The notes under the pieces: generated by a model
Told to the model about the DNA's origin: nothing
Databases searched by the model: none
What the model saw: the letters and a program-made list of their open reading frames with translations, nothing else
Source: Chitinivibrionales bacterium
GTDB taxonomy: Bacteria; Fibrobacterota; Chitinivibrionia; Chitinivibrionales; WJKA01
Reading direction: 5' to 3'
Length of the DNA stretch: 10,394 nucleotides
NCBI GenBank assembly: GCA_014729375.1
Contig: WJKA01000017.1
Span: forward strand, 1 to 10,394
Made by a program: the position numbers and the translations under genes
Shown: one piece after another, positions 1 to 6,605 of the stretch
Layout: each line of letters begins with the position of its first letter
Position numbering within the stretch: position 1 is the stretch's first letter

Positions 1-118
1 CCCGCGCAACGGTAACTCTATACCCGATTTTCGTCAAATACTGACTGAGTATATCGCAAATTGACTTCTCATCATCGACAATCAGAAGATGTGGATTATA
101 TTGTGACTGTTCGGGCAT
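1..118 (-). CDS. Response regulator, receiver-domain N-terminus (partial, runs off left edge)
   Basis: Reading the minus strand from the ATG at 118-116 gives 39 open codons to the window edge. Residues 10-17 form a hydrophobic strand (LLIV) followed by the acidic D15-D16-E17 cluster. This is the first strand and Mg2+-binding acidic pocket of a CheY-like receiver domain. A helix-like stretch (ICDILSQYL) and a second strand (YRVTVA) follow, also as in receivers. In the family, a histidine kinase phosphorylates an Asp at the end of the third strand; that residue lies beyond the window, so the output domain (DNA-binding, AAA+, cyclase or none) is unknown. The start shares one base with the kdsB stop (TAATG on the coding strand), which suggests translational coupling. 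Only a weak purine-rich stretch precedes it. The family call is fairly secure; function is open. Confidence 0.82.
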   Translation of the reverse strand, partial: MPEQSQYNPHLLIVDDEKSICDILSQYLTKIGYRVTVAR

Positions 119-888
119 TACTTTGTATTTTCTCTTTTTGCAACCATAACCCGGGATTCGACACGCGCGCGGAATGCTTCAAGGTCCTCAGCCGTATCGA
201 TTCCCCGTGATGAACTGTCGCACACACAACATATAATATTCATACCAAATTCCAGTGCCCTGAGCTGCTCAAGTTTTTCACAGTGCTCAAGCCTTCCGCC
301 GGGAAAGGAGCAGAACCGCTCAAGTCCTTCACAGGTAAAGCCATAAATGCCAGAATGTTTATATACGACATTGTTATCGGTATCATCACGGGCAAAGGGT
401 ATCGGCGCACGGGAAAAATAAAGCGCTTCATTCCGGCAATTGAGCACTGCTTTTACTACATCAGGATCATTTTTTTCTATTATTGTAGCATTCGACACGC
501 AGGTAAGCAAGCTATTATTATCCAATTTTTGCAGATTCCGGGAAACCTCCTGAAGCATCCGGACCGGCGTATCAGGCTCATCGCCCTGCAGGTTGACCAG
601 ATACTCATACTGCATAAAACCGGCAACCTCGTGCATTCGGTCTGTACCCGACTGATGAGATGATGACGTCATGACAACATTACCGCCGGAGCTTTTGACA
701 GAATCGTATATCCGCTGATCATCGGTGGCAACAACGACCCCGGTAAATGCCTGTGACTCACAGGCGCGGGAATATGTCCACATGACAAGCGGTATACCTT
801 TCACTTTTTTCAACGGTTTTCCCGGTAACCGCACCGACTGGTATCGCGCGGGAATAACGCACAGTATTTTTCCGTCTGCTGCCGCCAT
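118..888 (-). CDS. kdsB: 3-deoxy-manno-octulosonate cytidylyltransferase (CMP-Kdo synthetase)
   Basis: This cytoplasmic enzyme activates Kdo with CTP to CMP-Kdo, the donor for the inner core of lipopolysaccharide. The 256 residues match the usual length of about 250. Visible family signatures are the N-terminal nucleotide-binding loop (IPARYQSVRLPGKPL, residues 12-26), VVVATDD (51-57), SGTDR (80-84), the Mg2+/CTP-binding QGDEP (101-105), and a late DTAEDL motif with D231, expected to be a second metal ligand. All key positions look intact. The ATG at 888 is the only usable start, because an in-frame stop lies six codons upstream; the ribosome site is weak (AGAAAG). It follows gatC by 94 bases and overlaps the next gene, a response regulator, by one base. 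No other LPS gene is in view. Kdo implies an outer membrane with LPS. Paralogues such as CMP-legionaminate synthetases are less likely, given the strong KdsB-type motifs. Confidence 0.95.
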   Translation of the reverse strand: MAAADGKILCVIPARYQSVRLPGKPLKKVKGIPLVMWTYSRACESQAFTGVVVATDDQRIYDSVKSSGGNVVMTSSSHQSGTDRMHEVAGFMQYEYLVNLQGDEPDTPVRMLQEVSRNLQKLDNNSLLTCVSNATIIEKNDPDVVKAVLNCRNEALYFSRAPIPFARDDTDNNVVYKHSGIYGFTCEGLERFCSFPGGRLEHCEKLEQLRALEFGMNIICCVCDSSSRGIDTAEDLEAFRARVESRVMVAKRENTK

Positions 889-914
889 GTTCTGAAATTC
901 TTTCTATCAAATCC

Positions 915-933
915 GGCACTACGGCTCAGTGCC
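915..933. other. Short inverted repeat between gatC and kdsB
   Basis: GGCACT at 915-920 pairs perfectly with AGTGCC at 928-933 across a 7-base loop, inside the 97-base gap between the gatC stop and the kdsB start. No T-tract follows on the minus strand, so it does not look like an intrinsic terminator. In mRNA it would be a small hairpin about 25 bases before the kdsB start. A second imperfect stem (CCGG-CTT / AAG-CCCGG, about 957-972) lies closer to gatC. Both may be chance; a role in processing or in setting kdsB translation is speculation. Confidence 0.3.
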
Positions 934-982
934 TGGAAACGGTTCACCACGCGCCTCCGGCTTGAAGCCCGGTGCTTTGCAT

Positions 983-1291
983 TCACCCTGCCCCGGGTGT
1001 GAAACCGGTAGTAATAACTTTTGGAACGGCAAAGTGCGCGCGGCATACTTTCGGTGCGTTTGCCATTAATTTCTCCCGCGGCAGCGATTCGCCGGCAGTA
1101 TCCTCTCTGAGCGGATCGTGCCGGGGAACTAAAAAACATGTCGGCCCGACATCATCCGTGGGCGCCTTATCAAGAAGATCAACATACTCAATGACTTCAC
1201 TGAGCTGTTCGGCAAACGATTCAATTTCATCGTCGGTCAGCTTCAGGCGTGCAAGTTGCGCAACATGTTCGACATCCTTTCTGTCAATCAT
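983..1291 (-). CDS. gatC: Asp-tRNA(Asn)/Glu-tRNA(Gln) amidotransferase subunit C
   Basis: GatC is the small non-catalytic subunit of GatCAB, which amidates mischarged Asp-tRNA(Asn) or Glu-tRNA(Gln); it wraps around and stabilises GatA against GatB. The 102 residues open with the typical N-terminal helical pair: a VEHVAQLARLKLTDDEI-type stretch (residues 8-23), then EQLSEVIEYVDLLDKAPTDD (28-47) and VGPT (48-51). The chain ends with the usual NAP...F.VPKVI segment, here extended by nine residues (TTGFTPGAG). The start is well supported: AAAGGAG lies six bases upstream. It sits 46 bases after the helicase gene and is separated from gatA and gatB, which are not in the window; scattered gat genes are common outside Firmicutes. 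The cell probably lacks a dedicated AsnRS and/or GlnRS, but this is inferred, not seen. Confidence 0.93.
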   Translation of the reverse strand: MIDRKDVEHVAQLARLKLTDDEIESFAEQLSEVIEYVDLLDKAPTDDVGPTCFLVPRHDPLREDTAGESLPREKLMANAPKVCRAHFAVPKVITTGFTPGAG

Positions 1292-1297
1292 GGCCGG

Positions 1298-1304
1298 CTC
1301 CTTT
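1298..1304 (-). promoter_or_regulatory. Strong ribosome binding site of gatC
   Basis: The minus-strand sequence AAAGGAG lies six bases before the ATG at 1291. It is one of the two best Shine-Dalgarno sequences in the window and fixes the gatC start. Confidence 0.8.
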
Positions 1305-1337
1305 CAGTATGCATAGAGTATTCGTGTACTGGCCCGA

Positions 1338-3545
1338 TCAGGCGGGGGAAAGGTTTGCAGCCCGGGCTATCAGCCTCCGCCGCCTGCGATCATCAAAAAG
1401 AACTGTCAGCCGTAAATCCCCGCCGAATCCGCTTAAATTGACAATTTTTCCCCTGCCGTACTTTTCATGAACGACAAATTGACCGAGTCTGTACTGGACA
1501 GTCTCCTGAGAAAACTCTCCGGTATCATCATGATTCGACTGATCGTCCGTATCCGGCTGGTCATCACTGTCCTGAACGGCCATGTTTCCAAATCCTCTGT
1601 CGGTGAACGAATACAGCCCGGGCGGAATTGCATCAAGATACCGGGATTTTTCCATGGTCATAACACTGCCGAACCGCCACCGCTGCTGTGTAAATGAACA
1701 CTGAAGGATTTTTCTGGCACGGGTAGCGCCGACATAGAGCAACCTCCGTTCCTCTTCAAGCCGCTGCGGGTCCTCAAAATTGAGTGCGGACGGGACAATA
1801 CCTTCCTCACATCCTGCAATAAAAACGGCATCGAACTCAAGCCCTTTTGCGCAATGAAGGGTCATCAGATTGACAGCGCCTTCCTGCTTCTCCCATTTGT
1901 CAACATCAGTGGCCAGAGAAACTTCTTCAAGAAAGTCGCCGAGATGTTTTCCGGGCTGCTCGTTTTTCCAGAATCCCATTGTCGTATGAAGCTCGTTGAT
2001 GTTTTCTATCCGGGCCCGCGATTCTTCCGTATCTTCTTTTTCCAGCATCGAGAGGTAGCCCGATCCCTCCAGCACCTGCTCTAAAATAGCTTGTGGCGAG
2101 TCGCCTTCATCGTTCATCTGAATCAACAGTGAAAAAAGGTCCTTCAGGCTTTCAAAGCCTTTCTGGGCCCGGGCTCCCAGTTGTGACAAATCCTGCGTAA
2201 GCACTGTTTCCAGCATGGACTTTCCCGTTTTTCGTGCCAGTTGCTGCAGGGCCTGTTTTGATTTATCCCCCAGCCCCCGGGCGGGAGTATTCATTATCCG
2301 CTCAAAAGCAACATCATCGGAACGATTTATCACCAGGCGCAAATACGCACAGCAATCCTTTATCTCTTTCCGTTCATAAAAACTCATTGCACCGACAAGC
2401 ACATAGGGTAGGTTTCTTTTTCTGAATTCCGCTTCAAAAGCCCGCGACTGGGCATTGGTGCGGAAAAGCACACAGACCGAGCCGGGCTTAATCCCGGTAC
2501 TTCCGAGTTTCTGTATTTGCTCATAAATCACCGATGCTTCCTGACGGTCGTCTTCATACCGGACGATTTGTACGGGAGTACCCGTTTTCACAGTGCACCA
2601 CAGCTTTTTGGGTGATCGCTTCTTTCCTGCGACAATCAGTGCGTTGGCGAAATCCAGTACCGGGTTTGTTGACCGGTAATTCTGTTCGAGCATGAAAATT
2701 TTCGTATTGGCAAAATGCTTATCAAAATTCAAAATGTTTTCGACATTCGCGCCCCGCCAGCCGTATATGCTCTGATCGTCATCGCCGACAGCAAACACAT
2801 TTGGGTTCGAACCGGCAAGATTTTTCACAAAATGGAGCTGTGAATTATTGGTGTCCTGATATTCATCAACAAGTATATGCGAAAATCGCTGCTGATAGGC
2901 CTTCCGAACCGCCGGTTCTTTGGTGAAAAGATAGACGGTATTGGTAATGAGGTCGTCAAAGTCCATAGCATTTGCCGCTGAAAGTACCGCGGTATAGCGG
3001 CGGTAAATCCGGGCAATCTGTTCTTCGCAAAAGCCCCCCGCCCGATTTTCGGCCTCAGCAGGACGCATGCACTGGTTTTTAAACCGCGCAATTGCCTGAA
3101 TGGCCCTTTTCGGCGGAATGCTGCGTTCTTCAATATCAAGTTCTTTCAGCACTTTTTTGATAACCGCTTTCTGATCGTCTCGGTCGTATATTGTAAATGA
3201 TGATTTATAGCCGAGCACCGGGGCCTCACGCCGGAGAATCCTGACGCAGAGTGAATGGAACGTGCCGATCCAGAGGCTGTCACACGGAATACCGACAAGC
3301 GACTCGACGCGTTCCCGCATTTCACGTGCCGCCTTGTTGGTAAACGTTGCGCTGAATATTCGATTGGGGTATACGCCTTTTTCCTGGATGAGAAATGCGA
3401 TTTTTGCAGTCAATACCCGTGTTTTTCCCGTGCCCGCGCCGGCAAAAACCAGTTCCGGTCCTTCAGAATAAAGCACCGCCTGTTTCTGAACATCATTTAG
3501 GGGAATTTTATCGGTAACACACCCGGGAGCACCGGTATTAATCAT
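1338..3545 (-). CDS. pcrA: PcrA/UvrD-type superfamily 1A DNA helicase
   Basis: This is an ATP-dependent 3'-5' DNA helicase, used in nucleotide excision repair, mismatch repair or clearing of stalled forks. All SF1A motifs are present in order in the 735 residues: Q motif (LNDVQKQAV, 16-24), Walker A (GAGTGKT, 36-42), Ia (ATFTNKAAREM, 66-76), Ib (IGTFHSLC, 93-100), Walker B (VDEYQDTN, 226-233), III (VGDDDQSIYGWRGA, 253-266), IV (LEQNYRST, 286-293), V (LMTLHCAKGLEF, from 560) and VI (EEERRLLYVGATRAR, 597-611). Motif V has Cys565 where Ser is usual. An acidic low-complexity linker (about 658-677) leads to a basic tail (RLGQFVVHEKYGRGKIV...), like the RNA-polymerase-binding C-terminus of PcrA/UvrD. 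That tail favours PcrA/UvrD over Rep. The start overlaps the stop of the upstream ATPase gene by 8 bases and has GGGAG nine bases before it. Neighbours give no hint of a special role. Confidence 0.95.
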   Translation of the reverse strand: MINTGAPGCVTDKIPLNDVQKQAVLYSEGPELVFAGAGTGKTRVLTAKIAFLIQEKGVYPNRIFSATFTNKAAREMRERVESLVGIPCDSLWIGTFHSLCVRILRREAPVLGYKSSFTIYDRDDQKAVIKKVLKELDIEERSIPPKRAIQAIARFKNQCMRPAEAENRAGGFCEEQIARIYRRYTAVLSAANAMDFDDLITNTVYLFTKEPAVRKAYQQRFSHILVDEYQDTNNSQLHFVKNLAGSNPNVFAVGDDDQSIYGWRGANVENILNFDKHFANTKIFMLEQNYRSTNPVLDFANALIVAGKKRSPKKLWCTVKTGTPVQIVRYEDDRQEASVIYEQIQKLGSTGIKPGSVCVLFRTNAQSRAFEAEFRKRNLPYVLVGAMSFYERKEIKDCCAYLRLVINRSDDVAFERIMNTPARGLGDKSKQALQQLARKTGKSMLETVLTQDLSQLGARAQKGFESLKDLFSLLIQMNDEGDSPQAILEQVLEGSGYLSMLEKEDTEESRARIENINELHTTMGFWKNEQPGKHLGDFLEEVSLATDVDKWEKQEGAVNLMTLHCAKGLEFDAVFIAGCEEGIVPSALNFEDPQRLEEERRLLYVGATRARKILQCSFTQQRWRFGSVMTMEKSRYLDAIPPGLYSFTDRGFGNMAVQDSDDQPDTDDQSNHDDTGEFSQETVQYRLGQFVVHEKYGRGKIVNLSGFGGDLRLTVLFDDRRRRRLIARAANLSPA

Positions 3546-5433
3546 CCTGCGTAGCTCCCAACACCTGTTCGGCTGTAGTAAGACCTTCCAGCACTTTTCT
3601 CAATCCATCTCTTCTGAGCGTATCAAATTTTCCTGTCTGCATGCAATGCCGCTTGATTTCATCGGACGATTCATGTTGAAGCACCAGGCGGGCAACTTCG
3701 TCATCCGGCACCAGCAGCTCGAAAATCCCGCACCTTCCGCGATAGCCGGTTCCGTTGCAGTAGCGGCACCCTTTGCCCTGGTAAAAAGTCACGCCCGGTT
3801 TCAGCCCTATCCGCTGCAGAAATTCCGTCTCCGGCTGGTACGGTTCCTTGCATTTCGGACAAATTTTCCTTACCAGTCGCTGAGCCAGGATTCCGATAAT
3901 GGTCGATGAAAGCAGAAACGGCTCTATTCCCATGTCCAGCAGCCGCGTAAATGCGCTGGCAGCATCATTGGTATGGAGAGTAGAATATACCAGGTGCCCG
4001 GTCAGTGCCGCGCGAACCGCCATTTCGCATGTTTCCATATCACGCATCTCACCGACCATGATAATATCGGGGTCCTGACGCAGGATTGCGCGCATGCCTT
4101 CGGCAAATGTATATCCGGCCTTGGGATTTATCTGTCCCTGGCTTATCCCTTCGAGATTATATTCCACCGGGTCTTCCATGGTAACGATATTCTTTTTATT
4201 GCTGTAATGTGCACTAAGTCTCCGCAGGCATGCATAGAGTGTGCTGCTCTTTCCGCTTCCGGTGGGCCCGGTCACCAGAACAATGCCGTCCGGGTGACGA
4301 ATAACCTCATCAAAACGCGACAGTGTGCCGGGGAGAAACCCCAGGTCCTTGAGCTCCATCATCGAACCGGACTGGTCGATCACCCGGAGCACGACTTTTT
4401 CATTTACTCCACGGGAACGCGTCATGGTGGGAAATGTGGAGACACGCAAGTCAATCTCCCGTCCCTGGTGACGGATCTGAAAATGACCGTCCTGCGGTTT
4501 CCTTCGTTCGGCAATATCCATTCCCGACATGATTTTTATCCGTGACGTAATCTGCGGACGCATCTGAAGAGGAATCGGGTTCTTTTCCACCAACTCACCG
4601 TCAATGCGATACCGGAGTCGAACATACTGCTCCATCGGCTCCAGATGAATATCCGATGCGCGTTCATTCACTGCCTGGGCAATGATAACATTTACGATTT
4701 TGACAACCTGCGCGCCTTCCTCGTCGGTCAGCCGCGTATCCTCTTCCTGCTCTTCCTTGACCAGGTCGAGTTCCTGGGACTGCTGCGTGCCGAGAAGCTC
4801 GGTCATCTGCTCCAGGGCCGACGAATAATTGCGCTCAATAGCGCCCATCACAGCACTTTCCGTGGCTATAACCGGCTCGATCTCTTTACCGCTTTTGAAT
4901 TTCAGATGGTCGACAGTCCTGAGATTGGTCGGATCAGCCATTGCAACCGTAATAATACCCTCGCGCTCGAAAAGCGGAATCGCCCTGTATTTCCGCAGCA
5001 TTTCTTCAGGAAAAATTTTCAGGAGGTTTTTGTTGAACGAAAAATTTTCAAGAACCACATGCTGGATATCGAGCTGTGCGCTGAGTGCATCGATAAGCTT
5101 TTCTTCAGAGATAAATCCGAGCTTTACCAGGCATTTGCCCAGAAGCCGTCCTGATGTTTTCTGTTCCTTGAGGCCAAGTTCGAGCTGGTCCTGCGTAATA
5201 AGCCCCTGGTCGATCAATACTTCGCCGATACGCTTTTTCTGCTCAAGCTGAATTTGCCTTCCCAGAACGCTGCTCAAATCATCTTCACTGATAAATCCGA
5301 GTTTTACCAGAATTGTTCCCAGACTGACACCGGTCCTTCGATGCTCTTCCAGCCCCTGCAAAAGCTGTTCATGGGAAATCAAACCCTGGGAAAGAAGAAT
5401 CTCACCGATCTTCTTTCTTCGTCGCCCGATCAT
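3538..5433 (-). CDS. GspE/PilB-family type II secretion / type IV pilus assembly ATPase with duplicated MshEN domain
   Basis: This is a cytoplasmic hexameric ATPase that powers assembly of a pilus or pseudopilus at the inner membrane. The 631 residues begin with four 24-residue MshEN half-motifs (8-31, 37-60, 68-91, 97-120), then a T2SSE N-terminal domain (about 121-206, with IPLFEREGIITVAMADPTN) and an acidic linker (about 207-240). The catalytic core has Walker A GPTGSGKS (389-396), Walker B DPDIIMVGEMRD (454-465), a His box TLHTND (485-490) and four zinc-binding cysteines (C525, C528, C556, C559). The zinc site and full core indicate an assembly ATPase of the GspE/PilB/MshE group, not a PilT retraction motor. 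Near 335-345 the usual short PTxxGE turn is longer (PTMTRSRGVNE). The start has AGGAG 12 bases upstream. No other secretion or pilus gene is in the window, so the machine it serves cannot be named. MshEN modules bind cyclic-di-GMP in characterised relatives, so second-messenger control is a reasonable inference. Confidence 0.93.
   Translation of the reverse strand: MIGRRRKKIGEILLSQGLISHEQLLQGLEEHRRTGVSLGTILVKLGFISEDDLSSVLGRQIQLEQKKRIGEVLIDQGLITQDQLELGLKEQKTSGRLLGKCLVKLGFISEEKLIDALSAQLDIQHVVLENFSFNKNLLKIFPEEMLRKYRAIPLFEREGIITVAMADPTNLRTVDHLKFKSGKEIEPVIATESAVMGAIERNYSSALEQMTELLGTQQSQELDLVKEEQEEDTRLTDEEGAQVVKIVNVIIAQAVNERASDIHLEPMEQYVRLRYRIDGELVEKNPIPLQMRPQITSRIKIMSGMDIAERRKPQDGHFQIRHQGREIDLRVSTFPTMTRSRGVNEKVVLRVIDQSGSMMELKDLGFLPGTLSRFDEVIRHPDGIVLVTGPTGSGKSSTLYACLRRLSAHYSNKKNIVTMEDPVEYNLEGISQGQINPKAGYTFAEGMRAILRQDPDIIMVGEMRDMETCEMAVRAALTGHLVYSTLHTNDAASAFTRLLDMGIEPFLLSSTIIGILAQRLVRKICPKCKEPYQPETEFLQRIGLKPGVTFYQGKGCRYCNGTGYRGRCGIFELLVPDDEVARLVLQHESSDEIKRHCMQTGKFDTLRRDGLRKVLEGLTTAEQVLGATQDD
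3555..3559 (-). promoter_or_regulatory. Ribosome binding site of the helicase gene, inside the ATPase gene
   Basis: The minus-strand GGGAG lies nine bases before the helicase ATG at 3545, within the last codons of the upstream ATPase gene. With the 8-base overlap of the two genes, it supports coupled translation and this start over internal alternatives. Confidence 0.6.
5074..5412 (-). repeat. Tandem duplication of the MshEN (c-di-GMP-binding) module within the ATPase gene
   Basis: Residues 8-60 (5254-5412) and 68-120 (5074-5232) are two 53-residue modules offset by exactly 60 residues. Each holds two 24-residue half-motifs with a 5-residue spacer. The pattern x-(L/I)-G, Gly at position 10, Leu at 17 and 21, and Gln at 24 is kept in all four copies, except His at position 24 of the first. 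DNA similarity remains: 5291-5310 and 5111-5130 differ at one base in 20, and the surrounding 30 bases match at about 26. This points to an internal 180-base duplication. Confidence 0.85.
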
Positions 5434-5445
5434 AAAAGCACAATG

Positions 5446-5450
5446 CTCCT
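5446..5450 (-). promoter_or_regulatory. Ribosome binding site of the ATPase gene
   Basis: The minus-strand AGGAG lies 12 bases before the ATG at 5433, a slightly long spacing. No in-frame start lies between it and the ATG, so the start is well fixed. Confidence 0.55.
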
Positions 5451-5487
5451 CTCAAAAAAACCAGAGATAAAACTACTTGCCGTATTG

Positions 5488-6537
5488 TTACGTTTGCAAG
5501 GTATTTTCAGATTCGCCGTTTTTTTCAAGATGGTCCCATCCTTTTGAAACAATCCGGACCGCCCCGCCCTCAGGCTGTCTGACACTTACTCCAGACGCTT
5601 TATCGGTTACCGTCCCGATCCGTGTAGCGTTGCATAAATCGAATGCAGGGACAAACCGCGGAGCTGCACTCCATAGCAGTTCGTAGTCCTCACCACCGTG
5701 GAGGAACCATTCCCGCGGACTGGTTTTACATGCATCTCCTAATTGTATCATTTCATGCGAAAAAGGTAAAGAATCCAGTTCAAGAATAATTCCGCACCCA
5801 CTGTCATATGCCATTGTTGCACATTCCTTTGAAATACCGTCAGAGACATCAATGCATGCATGCACATACCGGTTGCCGGCAAGCCATGCACCGTATTCGA
5901 CCCGCGGCTGCGGTCGCACGTGACGGTCTATAAGGGTCTGAAAGCGTGGCATGGCTCTTTTCCGGCCCCATTTTCTGATTGCCGCCAGTCCGGCAGCACT
6001 CTCCCCGGGCATGCCGGTTACCCAGAGGGAATCCCCCGGCTTTGCCTGCCCCCGTTTCAGCACCCGGCCAAGAGCCCGTCCTATAAGGGTAATGGAAATA
6101 ATCCAGCACGGGCCTGCAATGGTATCGCCACCGATGATTCGGGTGTCCCATTGCAGGCATGCATCATAAAGACCCTCATAGATTTTTTTTATCCTGTTTT
6201 CCAGTACATGTGCATGCTTTGCGGGAAAGACAACAGTAACCAGCGCCGATTCCGGCATTGCACCCATTGCAGCACAGTCACTGATATTCGACACCATGGC
6301 CTTGTAGCCGGTTTCTCTGAGAGTCATGTATTCAAGCGAAAAGTGAGTATCTTCAACAAGTGTATCGGTGGTCAGAATAATTTTTTCTTTTTCCCTGTTC
6401 TGGCGCACCGCAGCATCATCGCCAATACCGAACGGATATGCTTTTGACGGTTTGAAATTCAAATACGGTTTAAGGCGCTCAAGAAGCCCGTATTCAAGAG
6501 ATGGATACCTGTTTCGTTTTCTTGGTTGTGACAGCAT
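5488..6537 (-). CDS. thiL: Thiamine-monophosphate kinase
   Basis: ThiL phosphorylates thiamine monophosphate with ATP to thiamine diphosphate, the last step of cofactor B1 synthesis, in the cytoplasm. The 349 residues carry the family's Mg-ATP and substrate motifs: GIGDDAAV (37-44), TTDTLVEDTHF (56-66), NISDCAAMGAMP (84-95), GGDT (136-139), DVSDGI (230-235) and GGEDYELL (281-288). The PurM-like N- and C-terminal halves are both complete, and the length is slightly above the usual 310-340. The N-terminus has a basic, probably disordered leader (residues 1-12) before the usual helix. The ATG at 6537 lacks a clear Shine-Dalgarno sequence, so a slightly different start is possible. The gene lies 68 bases after the secreted-protein gene and 54 bases before the ATPase gene. 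No other thiamine gene and no TPP riboswitch are visible, so it is probably expressed as part of the run. Confidence 0.95.
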   Translation of the reverse strand: MLSQPRKRNRYPSLEYGLLERLKPYLNFKPSKAYPFGIGDDAAVRQNREKEKIILTTDTLVEDTHFSLEYMTLRETGYKAMVSNISDCAAMGAMPESALVTVVFPAKHAHVLENRIKKIYEGLYDACLQWDTRIIGGDTIAGPCWIISITLIGRALGRVLKRGQAKPGDSLWVTGMPGESAAGLAAIRKWGRKRAMPRFQTLIDRHVRPQPRVEYGAWLAGNRYVHACIDVSDGISKECATMAYDSGCGIILELDSLPFSHEMIQLGDACKTSPREWFLHGGEDYELLWSAAPRFVPAFDLCNATRIGTVTDKASGVSVRQPEGGAVRIVSKGWDHLEKNGESENTLQT

Positions 6538-6605
6538 ACATTCTAAAATACACTATTTCCCGAAACGATTTTTCTGCGGGTTGCCGGCAGTCGAGCCGGA
6601 TACAA

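Noticed and set aside
1433..1636. Frameshift or second gene in the acidic linker region of the helicase
   Set aside because: The helicase frame is continuous through this region to a family-typical C-terminal tail; the alternative frame has no recognisable content.
3973..4545. Open frame of 190 codons on the plus strand
   Set aside because: It lies entirely antisense to the catalytic core of the ATPase, whose motifs are all intact; its translation shows no recognisable domain.
4645..5154. Open frame of 169 codons on the plus strand
   Set aside because: It mirrors the ATPase N-terminal repeats on the other strand and shows no protein family pattern.
5454..5500. Possible terminator between thiL and the ATPase gene (CTTGC/GCAAG stem, T7 run)
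   Set aside because: The stem is only 5 bases with a loop of about 15 and overlaps the thiL stop codon; the T-run lies about 16 bases away instead of directly after the stem.
5860..6447. Open frame of 195 codons on the plus strand
   Set aside because: It is antisense to thiL, which has all family motifs; no ribosome site or domain is visible in the antisense frame.
6538..6605. Terminator after the secreted-protein gene
   Set aside because: CCGG-containing palindromes (near 6582-6600) are present, but no T-tract follows on the minus strand.
6538..6605. TPP riboswitch upstream of thiL
   Set aside because: The 68-base gap is too short and lacks the conserved thi-box core.
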